Assembly (NCBI GenBank): GCA_022241475.1
Contig: JAKOMT010000017.1
Location: 1-16,325 of the forward strand
DNA from: Microvirga sp.
GTDB taxonomy: Bacteria; Pseudomonadota; Alphaproteobacteria; Rhizobiales; Beijerinckiaceae
Reading direction: 5' to 3'
DNA: 16,325 nt
Every line of letters starts with the position of its first letter. Within the stretch, counting starts at the first letter, position 1. The notes beneath the pieces are model-generated. The model did no database searches, was not told where the DNA came from, and saw only the letters and a program-made list of their open reading frames with translations. This document shows, piece by piece, positions 1 to 6,603 of the stretch. The position numbers were made by a program, and so were the translations under genes.

Positions 1-308
1 AGCCGAGGCGGCGTCTACTACAGGCCGCGCCCCGCAACCTGCGCCGATCTCGCGCTGATGCGCCGGATCGACGAACTTCACCTGGCGTATCCGTTCGCCG
101 GCAGCCGGATGCTGCGCGATCTGCTCGCAGGCGACGGGATCAAGGTCGGTCGCCTGCACGTCGGCACCCTGATGAAGCGCATGGCGATCGAGGCGATCTA
201 CCGCCGGCCCAACACCTCGAAGCCGGCGCCCGGCCACCGGATCTATCCCTATCTCCTGCGCAAGCTGCCGGTCACCCGCCCGAATCACGTCTGGGCGATG
301 GACCATCC
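1..308 (+). pseudogene. IS3-family transposase OrfB fragment (both ends missing)
   Basis: The frame is open from base 1, so the gene begins outside the window. It carries typical IS3 OrfB sequence: VYYRPRP near the start, then RRIDELHLAYPFAGSRMLRD, LMKRM, YRRPNTSKPAPGH and RPNHVWAMD. The final Asp (codon 301-303) sits where the first DDE residue of this family is expected, as in the usual MDITY context. After that Asp the sequence leaves the family pattern and continues as tyrosine-recombinase sequence. The rest of the catalytic domain, including the second Asp and the Glu, is missing. The product cannot be an active transposase. The break is placed at about 304-310 by where similarity stops; no repeat marks it. 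Confidence 0.85.
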
Positions 309-720
309 CGATTCCGCCGCGCCTACTTGCGCACTTGCGTCGGTGGCACAGGCTCGGTGTCTCCGGCGACCATTTCGTCGAGTGGCAAGGCAAGCCGGTG
401 CGCTCAGTGAAACCGCGTTCGCAACAGCCGTGAAGCTCGCCGGGCTCGAGGGTCGGGTAACGCCCCACACGCTTCGCCACACCGCGGCGACCTGGCTAAT
501 GCAGAACGGAGCTGACAAGTGGGAAGCCGCTGGCTTCCTCGGCATGAGTCTTGAGATGCTTGAAAAGGTTTACGGCCATCATCACCCCGATCATCTCAAG
601 GGAGCCGCACGGGCAATCAGCTACCGCACTAAGCCGCAGCAAAGCGCGGCGAGAGACGCGCGTCCCAACGATGTATCATTGGTGATTTCATTGGTGGACG
701 AGATGGAGAAGAGGGCGAGC
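309..720 (+). pseudogene. Tyrosine recombinase (phage-type integrase) C-terminal fragment, frameshifted
   Basis: Two reading frames together give the C-terminal half of a tyrosine recombinase. From about 311 one frame reads IPPRLLAHLRRW, then HFVEWQGKPVRSVK up to base 412. The next frame continues TAFATAVKLAGLEGRVTPH, then TLRHTAATWLMQNGADKW, and FLGMSLEMLEKVYGHHHP. The join fits loss of one A in the run at 410-412. The HxLRH box is at 466-480 and the likely nucleophilic Tyr codon at 571-573. The N-terminal arm-binding and core-binding domains are absent and replaced by the IS3 fragment. The true stop is uncertain because this frame stays open to 1251; recognisable recombinase sequence fades near 640-720. 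Recombinases of this kind often mark integrated elements. Confidence 0.8.
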
Positions 721-1241
721 TATCCGCAAAACCTTGAAAAGATTGGTGGGGCTAGCGACGCCTGGCAAACCGGTCTCTGCGGATGGTTCCCTGTTACGCA
801 GGGAAAATACAGGGAATGCCGCTCGCCACAGGTTCGCCAAGGCACGAGCAGCGGAAAATTCGTCAGATTTGGCAGCAGCTTGCCGACCAGTTCCGTACGG
901 GTTGAAACAGGGAATTTCCACCTCCAAACAGGGAGTACCATCGCCCGCGCCCCTTCTGCATGGCGTTGCCGTTGTAGCAGTTGTCGCAGCGGATCTGAGG
1001 GCGGCCGGCATTGCGCCAGCAAAAGTGCACCAGCCGTGCAATCCGAAAAATGGCCGCGCCCGACGAAGAAAGCGATGATGCGATGGCCATATGGCAGAAC
1101 GCTGTACGCGCCGCCTGATGGACTAAATCGAGCACCTGTAAGATGCCTGCGTTCCGACAACGTGACAGCCCCGTTGTGGACCTCATGGTGGAAAACTCCG
1201 GCTCCGGAGCGGCTGAGGCTTGATCGTCGCCCGGGCCTTGC
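721..1241 (+). other. Region without a convincing gene
   Basis: Several frames are open here on both strands, but none gives a protein pattern I recognise, and the overlapping frames look like GC-rich shadows. The stretch contains the CAGGGAA motif cluster at 787-935 and, at its right edge, the promoter of the toxin-antitoxin operon. It probably represents the downstream flank of the decayed integrase. Confidence 0.5.
787..935. repeat. CAGGGAA motif cluster with a small hairpin
   Basis: TTCCCTG (787-793) and CAGGGAA (799-805) form a perfect 7-bp inverted repeat around a 5-nt loop. Further copies are CAGGGAA at 810-816 and 908-914, and CAGGGAG at 929-935. Four copies in about 150 nt are more than expected by chance in GC-rich DNA. 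No function can be assigned; it could be part of a dispersed repeat or a relic of the integrated element. Confidence 0.45.
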
Positions 1242-1249
1242 GATATCAT
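1220..1249 (+). promoter_or_regulatory. Candidate sigma70-type promoter of the toxin-antitoxin operon
   Basis: TTGATC (1220-1225) and TATCAT (1244-1249) resemble -35 and -10 boxes separated by 18 nt. They lie just upstream of the antitoxin gene. The -10 box lies inside the palindrome at 1242-1255, an arrangement that would allow repression by the antitoxin. The assignment rests on consensus similarity only. Confidence 0.4.
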
Positions 1250-1255
1250 GATATC
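1242..1255. promoter_or_regulatory. Perfect palindrome, probable antitoxin operator
   Basis: GATATCATGATATC is a perfect 14-bp palindrome, 16 nt before the preferred antitoxin start. Ribbon-helix-helix antitoxins of the FitA/VapB kind usually bind palindromic sites over their own promoter, so this is the natural operator candidate. The site also contains an in-frame ATG (1248), but that start has no ribosome-binding site. Confidence 0.6.
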
Positions 1256-1271
1256 AAATATGGAGGCCCAA

Positions 1272-1520
1272 ATGGCTCAGCTCCTGGTCCGGAATTTGGA
1301 TGACGACGTAAAGACGAAGCTTCAGCGTCGGGCGCGGCGGCATGGGCGCAGCACCGAGGAAGAGGTGCGCGACATCCTGCGCAGCGCCGTGCGCGACGAA
1401 GGCGCGCCTCTGTCTCCTCTCGGTACTCGACTGAGTGGCCGCTTCGCCCGGATCGGGCTTGATGAGGATATGCCCGAACTACGCGGTCAGGCGGCCCGAC
1501 CTGCCGAATTCGACGCATGA
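1272..1520 (+). CDS. FitA-like ribbon-helix-helix antitoxin
   Basis: This is an 82-residue protein. Its N-terminal MAQLLVRNLDDDVKTKLQRR followed by ARRHGRSTEEEVRDILRSAV is the pattern of FitA-type RHH antitoxins: a short beta strand and two helices that dimerise and bind DNA. The C-terminal tail, with PLGTRLSGRFARIGLDEDMPEL, is the part expected to wrap around and inhibit the PIN toxin. I chose ATG 1272 because GGAGG (1262-1266) lies 5 nt upstream; ATGs in the same frame at 1248 and 1260 lack such a site. The gene overlaps the toxin gene by 4 nt (ATGA), so translation is probably coupled. Autoregulation through the upstream palindrome is likely. Confidence 0.9.
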   Translation: MAQLLVRNLDDDVKTKLQRRARRHGRSTEEEVRDILRSAVRDEGAPLSPLGTRLSGRFARIGLDEDMPELRGQAARPAEFDA

Positions 1521-1957
1521 TTCTTCTCGACACCAATGTCCTGTCGGCGCTGATGCGCCGCGAGTCTGATCCAGCCGTCATCACATGGCTCGATGTGCAG
1601 CCGCCGGAATCGATCTGGACGACGGCGGTCACCGTCTTCGAGATTCGCTATGGCCTTGAGATCCTGGCCAGGGGACACAGGCGAAGTGTGCTGGAAGACG
1701 CTTTCGCCAGTGCTCTCGACGCAGACTTGGAGGGTCGGGTTCTGGCGTTCGATCACGCGGCAGCCGATGCGGCCGCCATAATCGCCGCACGCCAGCGCGA
1801 AGCGGGTCGTCCGGTCGAGATCCGCGATGTCCTGATCGCCGGCATCGCCGCCGCGCGCAGAGCTGCGCTCGCCACCCGCAACACCCGTCACTTCGAAGGG
1901 ACGGGGATCACGCTGATCGATCCGTGGGCAGGTCACAGTGGGCAGGTCATGGGCTGA
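1517..1957 (+). CDS. FitB/VapC-like PIN-domain toxin (ribonuclease)
   Basis: This 146-residue protein is one PIN domain from end to end. The metal-binding acidic residues are visible: Asp5 in MILLDTNVLSAL, Glu42 in TVFEIRYG and Asp104 in VEIRDVLIAG, followed by TRNTRHFEGTGI with Asn122 near the end. The PVEIRD and RNTRHF patterns are typical of the FitB branch. Such toxins are Mg-dependent ribonucleases that cleave tRNA or rRNA when the antitoxin is degraded; the target of this one cannot be read from sequence. The length fits the family (130-150) and no key residue is missing, so the toxin is probably functional. It is the second gene of the operon, with a start overlapping the antitoxin stop. 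It may stabilise the mobile region. Confidence 0.92.
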   Translation: MILLDTNVLSALMRRESDPAVITWLDVQPPESIWTTAVTVFEIRYGLEILARGHRRSVLEDAFASALDADLEGRVLAFDHAAADAAAIIAARQREAGRPVEIRDVLIAGIAAARRAALATRNTRHFEGTGITLIDPWAGHSGQVMG

Positions 1958-2154
1958 CGCGTTGCCTTCAGGCTGAGCAATGGCGGCCCAGATGTCCAGC
2001 TTGCGAGTTGCTGAGCAGCTGGCGCCTTTTCGAGTTGTCGCGGCCGACCCGGCCAGCACGCCGCCCCGCGCCTGTGATCCGGACGCTGAACCCAGGTGAA
2101 CCGCAACGCGCGCGGATCGCGTTCAATCGGACTGGACGGCCATGGGAGACGCTT

Positions 2155-2577
2155 TCAAGGGACGGTGACGTCACAGACGACGTCTGTTCCGTCATCCACT
2201 GCGACGCCGAATCGGGCGAGCCGGGCGACGCCCTCAATGCCAGGACCCGTAACGACCATCGCGTTCGAGTCCATGTGCGCGACGAGCGGCCGGGTTCCGA
2301 TGGCGATGACGACCATGTCGACCGTGACGTCGCGGATCCAGAGGGGTTCGCGATCGAACGGCCGCTCGTCGCCGAATCGCGCCTGCATCCGGCAGACGTC
2401 GATCAGCAGTGGCGGCCCGGAGCCGATCCAGAGACCGTGCAGCCTCGCGATCATCGGCGGGAACTCTCGCGTGGTCGGCTGCGCCGTCCAGTGTGCCGCC
2501 GCTCCCCATGGCGGCGTGGAGACGGCCAACACGACCAGAACGGCGTTCCGCTGGTTTCGCGGCGGTCCCCATCGCAT
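2155..2577 (-). CDS. Hypothetical secreted protein with two cysteines
   Basis: I do not recognise a family. The 140-residue product starts MRWGPPRNQRN, followed by a hydrophobic stretch AVLVVLAVSTPPWGAAA that looks like a Sec signal peptide. The mature part seems beta-rich and contains two Cys (DVCRM and DVVCDV, the latter near the C-terminus), which could form a disulfide in the periplasm. ATG 2577 is preferred because GGGAGA (2585-2590) lies 7 nt upstream. An upstream ATG at 2694 would add a Gly-Gly-Arg repeat tail encoded by the tandem repeat, but has no clear ribosome-binding site. Codons are strongly G/C-ending in this frame, unlike the overlapping frames. The gene stands alone between the toxin-antitoxin pair and the divergent capsule export gene. 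Confidence 0.65.
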   Translation of the reverse strand: MRWGPPRNQRNAVLVVLAVSTPPWGAAAHWTAQPTTREFPPMIARLHGLWIGSGPPLLIDVCRMQARFGDERPFDREPLWIRDVTVDMVVIAIGTRPLVAHMDSNAMVVTGPGIEGVARLARFGVAVDDGTDVVCDVTVP

Positions 2578-2890
2578 CAAATAGTCTCCCATCAGATCAT
2601 GTCGCGGGACGCCGTCGCGACCGCCGCGACCGCCGCGACCGCCGCGACCGCCGCGACCCGCGCCCATCGTTGCCACCGGCGCGTTCGGAGGCAAGGAATT
2701 CGACTTGTTTATTCCTTGTGGGGGCGATGCGCCGGTGCTGAACGCCGTCGATGCGCATTAGCAAAGCCCCGTGACCGCAGAACGCGCGATTTGCGCTCTC
2801 ACCCGTCGGAATCAATATGCTATAGGGGGTTTTCGTCGGAGATTTCCCGCCAAAGTTCGCGGATCGAAGCAAAGGATTTGACGGTTTAAG
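2578..2890. other. Divergent intergenic region
   Basis: This region lies between the minus-strand secreted-protein gene and the plus-strand capsule export gene, so it should hold promoters for both. It contains the 9-bp tandem repeat. A weak plus-strand promoter candidate is TTGCGC (2791-2796) with TATGCT (2816-2821), but the 19-nt spacing is long. I see no RNA gene. Confidence 0.4.
2614..2658. repeat. 9-bp tandem repeat, five units
   Basis: Five consecutive units of GCCGCGACC are present; the first has one mismatch (GTCGCGACC) and the other four are identical. The array sits 37 nt upstream of the preferred start of the minus-strand secreted-protein gene, in its 5' leader. If translation began at the upstream ATG (2694), it would encode GGR repeats. 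Such short arrays can change copy number by slippage. Confidence 0.9.
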
Positions 2891-4159
2891 GTGGAACAGG
2901 CGACACGGCGGACCTCAAATCTGAACACGGTGATGCTGTCGGTCGCGCGAATCTTCGGTCTCGCGTGGGCGAAGAACGCAGGTTCGTTGACGACTCGGCC
3001 GCCTGCCGCGCCCCTCGCTTCGATCGATCCCTCCGACACCGAGGGGCGTGCAGCCGCTCAACCGGAACTGACAGGCCGCGCGCCGCCTTTGCTGCCAATC
3101 ACCTTCGCTCTGCTCGTCGCGCTTCCCGCCTTGGCGACGCTCGCGTATTTTCTGATTCTCGCCGCTCCTCAATATGTATCCGAGATGCGCTTTGTCGTAC
3201 GCGGATCGGTCGAGCGCTTGACGTTGGAAGGGGGCTTTGGCCCGAGCGCAGCGCTTTCGGCCCTGAATAATAATCAGGAGGCGCACATCGTCGCGGATTT
3301 CGTCAGGAGCCGCGATATGGTCGAGACGCTTTCGCGAGACCATGATCTGCGCGAGATCTACGCATTGCCGCGAACAGACTTCCTCACGCGTCTCGATCCG
3401 GAAAGCAGCGTCGACGAGATCAGCCGCTACTGGCGCAGAATGGTCGAAACCTCCGTGGAATCCACGTCTGGCGTCGTCACTGTTCGCATCACGGCCTTCA
3501 CGCCCGAACATGCGCGCGAACTGGCCGCAAGCGTTCTGGCCGCCAGCGAAGTCCTCGTCAACGATTTTACGGATAGGCTGCGGAGAGAAATGGTTATGCG
3601 CGCCGAACGAGAGGTAGCGGCGGCGCGCGCGGACCTCGCCGGACTTCTGGATGAATTCGAAACCACGCGAAACGATCGCGGTGCGATCAATGCTCTGACC
3701 TCGGCCACGGCGATCCAGGAACTGGCATCGACGCTCAGGGCCGAGCGCGCCTCCCGGGAGGCGGCGCTGGCGGCCGCCGCGTCGCGGCTTGGCGGTGACG
3801 CCCCCAGCATAGTGCGGCAAGAGAACGAAATAGCTGCGCTCAACGAGCGTATCGGCGAGCTTGACGCGGCCTTGTCCGCCGTCGGGCCAGGCGAGACGAT
3901 TTCACAATTCTCCGCTATCGAGGCTCGCCGGCATCTTCTGACCCAGCGTGTCGCGAGAACCGAAACGGCGGCGGTCGATGCGAAGCTCGCAGCGGTTCGA
4001 CAACAGGTTTATCTCGACGTCTTCATGCCGCCGACGCTCGCCGAAACCGCCTACTACCCGCGCCCGTTCTTGATCGCCTTGGCGACGTTCGCGGCGCTGT
4101 TCGCGATCTGGAGCCTGGGCGGTCTCTATGTCGCGGGCCTCATCGAGCGATCCCGCTGA
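2891..4159 (+). CDS. KpsE/CtrB/BexC-like capsule polysaccharide export inner-membrane protein
   Basis: The 422-residue protein has the layout of this family (polysaccharide co-polymerase-like partners of the capsule ABC exporter): a cytoplasmic N-terminus, a first membrane helix at about 67-91, and a large periplasmic part starting QYVSEMRFVVRGS. Long Ala/Glu/Arg-rich coiled coil runs over about 225-370. A YYPRP motif comes just before the second helix (about 393-416), and a short basic tail ends the protein. In characterised systems it bridges the inner-membrane exporter and the outer-membrane channel. The start is GTG 2891: an in-frame stop at 2879 limits extension, and the alternative is ATG 2933. 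Neither has a good ribosome-binding site. No KpsM/KpsT-like exporter genes lie nearby, so this is an orphan here. Its stop is 3 nt from that of the converging gene. Confidence 0.82.
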   Translation: MEQATRRTSNLNTVMLSVARIFGLAWAKNAGSLTTRPPAAPLASIDPSDTEGRAAAQPELTGRAPPLLPITFALLVALPALATLAYFLILAAPQYVSEMRFVVRGSVERLTLEGGFGPSAALSALNNNQEAHIVADFVRSRDMVETLSRDHDLREIYALPRTDFLTRLDPESSVDEISRYWRRMVETSVESTSGVVTVRITAFTPEHARELAASVLAASEVLVNDFTDRLRREMVMRAEREVAAARADLAGLLDEFETTRNDRGAINALTSATAIQELASTLRAERASREAALAAAASRLGGDAPSIVRQENEIAALNERIGELDAALSAVGPGETISQFSAIEARRHLLTQRVARTETAAVDAKLAAVRQQVYLDVFMPPTLAETAYYPRPFLIALATFAALFAIWSLGGLYVAGLIERSR

Positions 4160-4162
4160 AGA

Positions 4163-5362
4163 TCACGCCTTTTTCAGGGTTGCACGACCGTAGCACTCTC
4201 TCACGGCGGCGTAGAGTTCCATGTCGGCTGCGAGAAGGCGGCGGAAAGTCTCCAGATTGCGCAGATCATTCGCAAGGTCCATGACGCGCTGACTTGGCCC
4301 GCCGATGTCGGGCGCCTCGAACTCATCCCCCATGGCGCCTCCGACCATAGCTGTGAAACCGGCCAAGTCCTCGTCGTGACCGACTGCGGCGAAGTTCGCC
4401 AGAGCATCGAGCGCATCAGCCAGCGCATTCGGACCAAGACCGTCATCGACGGAAAAAGTCGTCAACAGGCGGCAGGCAGGATCGGCCAGCCTGCCTCGCG
4501 CAGAGCGCGGGAGCTCTTCCAGCCAAGCCGCGTAGTCTCCCGCATCCTTGAGCGAGGGAGGCGGTCCGAACTCGACCACATCAGCTATACCCTCGGTGAG
4601 AACGCCCTTCACCGCCGATCTGGGTTTCATCCCGGCCCATTGCAGCAGCAAGAGCTGCTCCGACAATTCCACGAAGGGGTCGCGCAGATAGGCGCAATTC
4701 ACGAAGCCTCGATCCTTGAGCAATGGATCGTACACTTTGAGCGCGACACGGCCCGTGACGTAGATCGACGAGGAGAAGGGTACACCGATGATCGACTTCG
4801 CGGTCTCCTCCGGCAGGCGATCGAGCCGGGTATAGGCCAAGTGGAAGGCGTCATCGAACAATCCGTTCAAGGCCGCATTGCCGAGAACCTGTAGCTCGAG
4901 GCGAAAGAGTTTCTGCTCGACCAATGATCCTTTTCGACGACGGCGATAAATCCGCACGTTGGTGTCAGCATCGTAAATCTCGACGGCTTCGGCCTCCGCC
5001 AGACCGGGAACGTTTCGCCCGTCGACGACGAAACCGCAGATCCCTGTTTCATGCAGCCCCTGTTCTCGCAAAAGCGGTCTCAGCACCATCGCCCCTGAGC
5101 GGATCTTGAAGTCGTACACCGTTGGGTTTTGCTGGGTCATCGATTCCGCGATCTCGGGCACGACGACCATGTCCGGATCGCGCGTGACGAGCCCGTCGTA
5201 GAGGTTGCGGATGATGGTTTCCGTTTCGCGCTTGCGGTGGTTCGCCGGGTCGAGCGTGTCGGCGTCGAGCGTGAACCCGACCGTCAGGTCTGAGGATTGC
5301 GCGGGTGCGATCGCGCAGAGCGCAAGAGCTGTCGCGGCCAAGAGGCTTCGCATGAGGATCAT
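4163..5362 (-). CDS. Chimeric gene: solute-binding protein N-terminus fused to a probable capsule-locus protein
   Basis: The 399-residue product has two unrelated parts. Residues 1 to about 90 are the start of a family 5 (dipeptide/oligopeptide-type) ABC solute-binding protein: signal peptide MRSLLAATALALCAIAPAQS, then DLTVGFTLDADTLDPAN, IIRNLYDGLV, VVPEIAES and YDFKIRSG. From about Met92 the sequence becomes a soluble protein (REQGLHETGICGFVVDGRN, AEAVEIYDADTNVRIYRRRR, CAYLRDPFVELSEQLLLLQW) resembling proteins I associate with capsule loci, function unknown. The join is in frame near 5090. Met92 (5087-5089) could be the original start of the second protein. ATG 5362 is chosen because GGGAGA lies 6 nt upstream. 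The fusion would send a probably cytoplasmic protein to the periplasm. The solute-binding part lacks most of its ligand-binding fold and cannot function as such. Confidence 0.65.
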   Translation of the reverse strand: MILMRSLLAATALALCAIAPAQSSDLTVGFTLDADTLDPANHRKRETETIIRNLYDGLVTRDPDMVVVPEIAESMTQQNPTVYDFKIRSGAMVLRPLLREQGLHETGICGFVVDGRNVPGLAEAEAVEIYDADTNVRIYRRRRKGSLVEQKLFRLELQVLGNAALNGLFDDAFHLAYTRLDRLPEETAKSIIGVPFSSSIYVTGRVALKVYDPLLKDRGFVNCAYLRDPFVELSEQLLLLQWAGMKPRSAVKGVLTEGIADVVEFGPPPSLKDAGDYAAWLEELPRSARGRLADPACRLLTTFSVDDGLGPNALADALDALANFAAVGHDEDLAGFTAMVGGAMGDEFEAPDIGGPSQRVMDLANDLRNLETFRRLLAADMELYAAVRECYGRATLKKA

Positions 5363-5687
5363 CTGATGTCTCCCAATCGTTCTTTCGCCCGTTTTCAGGC
5401 GCTTGTCTTTCCCCGCCAGGATTGGACGGTGGGGGTCGAGCAGGTTTCGTGCCAAAGGCCGCGCTGCGCGCACTGATCGAAAAAGCGCATTCTCCCCAAT
5501 TGGTTGTTCGGCGGACCAGCGCGCATCGCCGATAGATCGAAGAGGTACGCGCGAAAATCACGCGTCGGTCGACAAATTTCACGCGCCCCCCGCCGGCGCC
5601 GCGCCGGCCGGACATTCCGTGGAAAGCGCTCGCGAGGTATTGTCACGTTGTCCAGAAGGAAACGCGGGAGACCGCAGCGAACGAAAA
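5363..5687. other. Leader of the chimeric gene and downstream end of the IS6-type element
   Basis: No gene is recognised. The part next to 5362 is probably the original upstream region of the solute-binding protein gene and would contain its promoter, but I find no convincing -35/-10 pair. The part from about 5636 onwards probably belongs to the IS6-family element. Open frames through here on both strands show no familiar protein pattern. Confidence 0.4.
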
Positions 5688-6431
5688 TCAAGCGGCGCTC
5701 ACCGCGCTCTGCCATACGCCCATTGCATCAGCGCGGGTCTCCCGCATCGTTCGCCGGGAGGTCAGGTGGCGCTGGTTGTTGAAAGTGTTGTAGACGGCGG
5801 CGTGGGTGGAGAGAAAGCGCTGCGCTGATTTCGGCGATTTGAACCGCTGCATGCGTCTCTCCCGCTGTCGAACCGGCAGGTGCGAATTCTCCGCCCGATT
5901 GTTCAGGCGCCCGCCGGTCACGTGGCGCCTGCTCGCCCCGAGCGGACGCAGGGCTGCGCCGTAGGAGGGCAGCCGGTCGGTGACCCAGACCTGCGGCGCG
6001 ACGCCATGCTTCTTCAGCAGTTTGCGCATCAGCTTGAGCGCCGCTCGCTTGTCCCGCCTCGCCTGGACGAGGACGTCGAGCACCTCACCCTCGTCGTCGA
6101 CGGCGCGCCACAGATACATCCGCCTGCCGCCGATCGAGACGAAGACCTCGTCGAGATGCCAGCGGTCGCTCGGCCGCGGCCGCAGCCGGCGGAGCTTGCG
6201 CGCGTAAAGCGCCCCGAACTTCAGCGCCCATCGCCTCACCGTCTCATACGATAGATCGATGCCGCGCTCGGTGAGCAGGTCCTCGACGTTGCGGTAGCTG
6301 AGTGGGAACCGGAAATACAGCCAGACGGCGTGCTGGATGATCTCGGGCGGGAAACGATGGCGGCGGTAGCTGATGGTGCTCATCCGCTATCCTAGCCCGC
6401 TTTCGCTCCGGCTCCAGTTATCGTGTCAGCG
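5636..6431 (-). mobile_element. IS6-family insertion sequence (ends approximate)
   Basis: The transposase gene is complete, and weakly matching sequences lie outside it: TGTCACGTT at 5641-5649 and, on the opposite strand, TGACACGAT at 6419-6427. These may be parts of the terminal inverted repeats and would give an element of about 0.8 kb, normal for IS6. The match is imperfect and no 8-bp target duplication was found, so the borders are provisional. Confidence 0.45.
5688..6383 (-). CDS. IS6-family transposase
   Basis: This 231-residue DDE transposase has the length usual for IS6. The N-terminal RHRFPPEIIQHAVWLYFRF and SYRNVEDLLTERGIDLSYET form the helix-turn-helix region. The catalytic residues appear as Asp78 (HLDEVF), Asp136 (VTDRLPSYGAA) and Glu165 (NNRAENSH), followed by RMQRFKSPKSAQRFLSTHAA typical of the rhizobial branch. 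No frameshift or truncation is visible, so the enzyme may be active. IS6 elements transpose through cointegrates and often bring together unrelated segments. This fits its position directly upstream of a gene fusion, although it does not lie exactly at the fusion point. Confidence 0.93.
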   Translation of the reverse strand: MSTISYRRHRFPPEIIQHAVWLYFRFPLSYRNVEDLLTERGIDLSYETVRRWALKFGALYARKLRRLRPRPSDRWHLDEVFVSIGGRRMYLWRAVDDEGEVLDVLVQARRDKRAALKLMRKLLKKHGVAPQVWVTDRLPSYGAALRPLGASRRHVTGGRLNNRAENSHLPVRQRERRMQRFKSPKSAQRFLSTHAAVYNTFNNQRHLTSRRTMRETRADAMGVWQSAVSAA

Positions 6432-6603
6432 TCTTGCTAAGGGCGTACAGCGTACCCCGTATAGCCAATTGTCTCAAAGCTCACGCTCGCGCTAATAGCG
6501 CCGGCGCGTCTCGAGAGCTTCGAGCGCTACGACCGGCTTCCACTGATGCGGCGCACATCCCCAACTGCCGTAATACGACGATGATTGATTTTTGATCTTG
6601 GTC
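6432..6603. other. Spacer between the IS6-type element and the XRE regulator gene
   Basis: The stretch contains no recognisable gene. A minus-strand frame ending at 6492 includes a tail GCAPHQWKPVVALEALETRR that looks protein-like, but I cannot assign it and it has no clear start. No intrinsic terminator with a good stem and T-run is visible for the operon that ends at 6604. Confidence 0.3.

Noticed and set aside
863..1249. Minus-strand open frame in the region after the integrase remnant
   Set aside because: No recognisable pattern and no ribosome-binding site; it overlaps the palindrome and promoter of the toxin-antitoxin operon.
2614..2658. CRISPR-like array
   Set aside because: The units are 9 bp and directly adjacent with no spacers, so it is a simple tandem repeat.
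1924..2889. Plus-strand open frame of 321 codons across the secreted-protein gene
   Set aside because: Low-complexity Arg/Asp/Ala-rich translation with no start signal; the minus strand has a ribosome-binding site, a signal peptide and better codon use.
4155..4185. Shared terminator between the two converging genes
   Set aside because: A short T-run is present but no stem of useful length precedes it on either strand.
5363..5640. tRNA or attachment site beside the IS6-type element
   Set aside because: No cloverleaf or TTCGANNC T-loop pattern with matching acceptor stem could be found.
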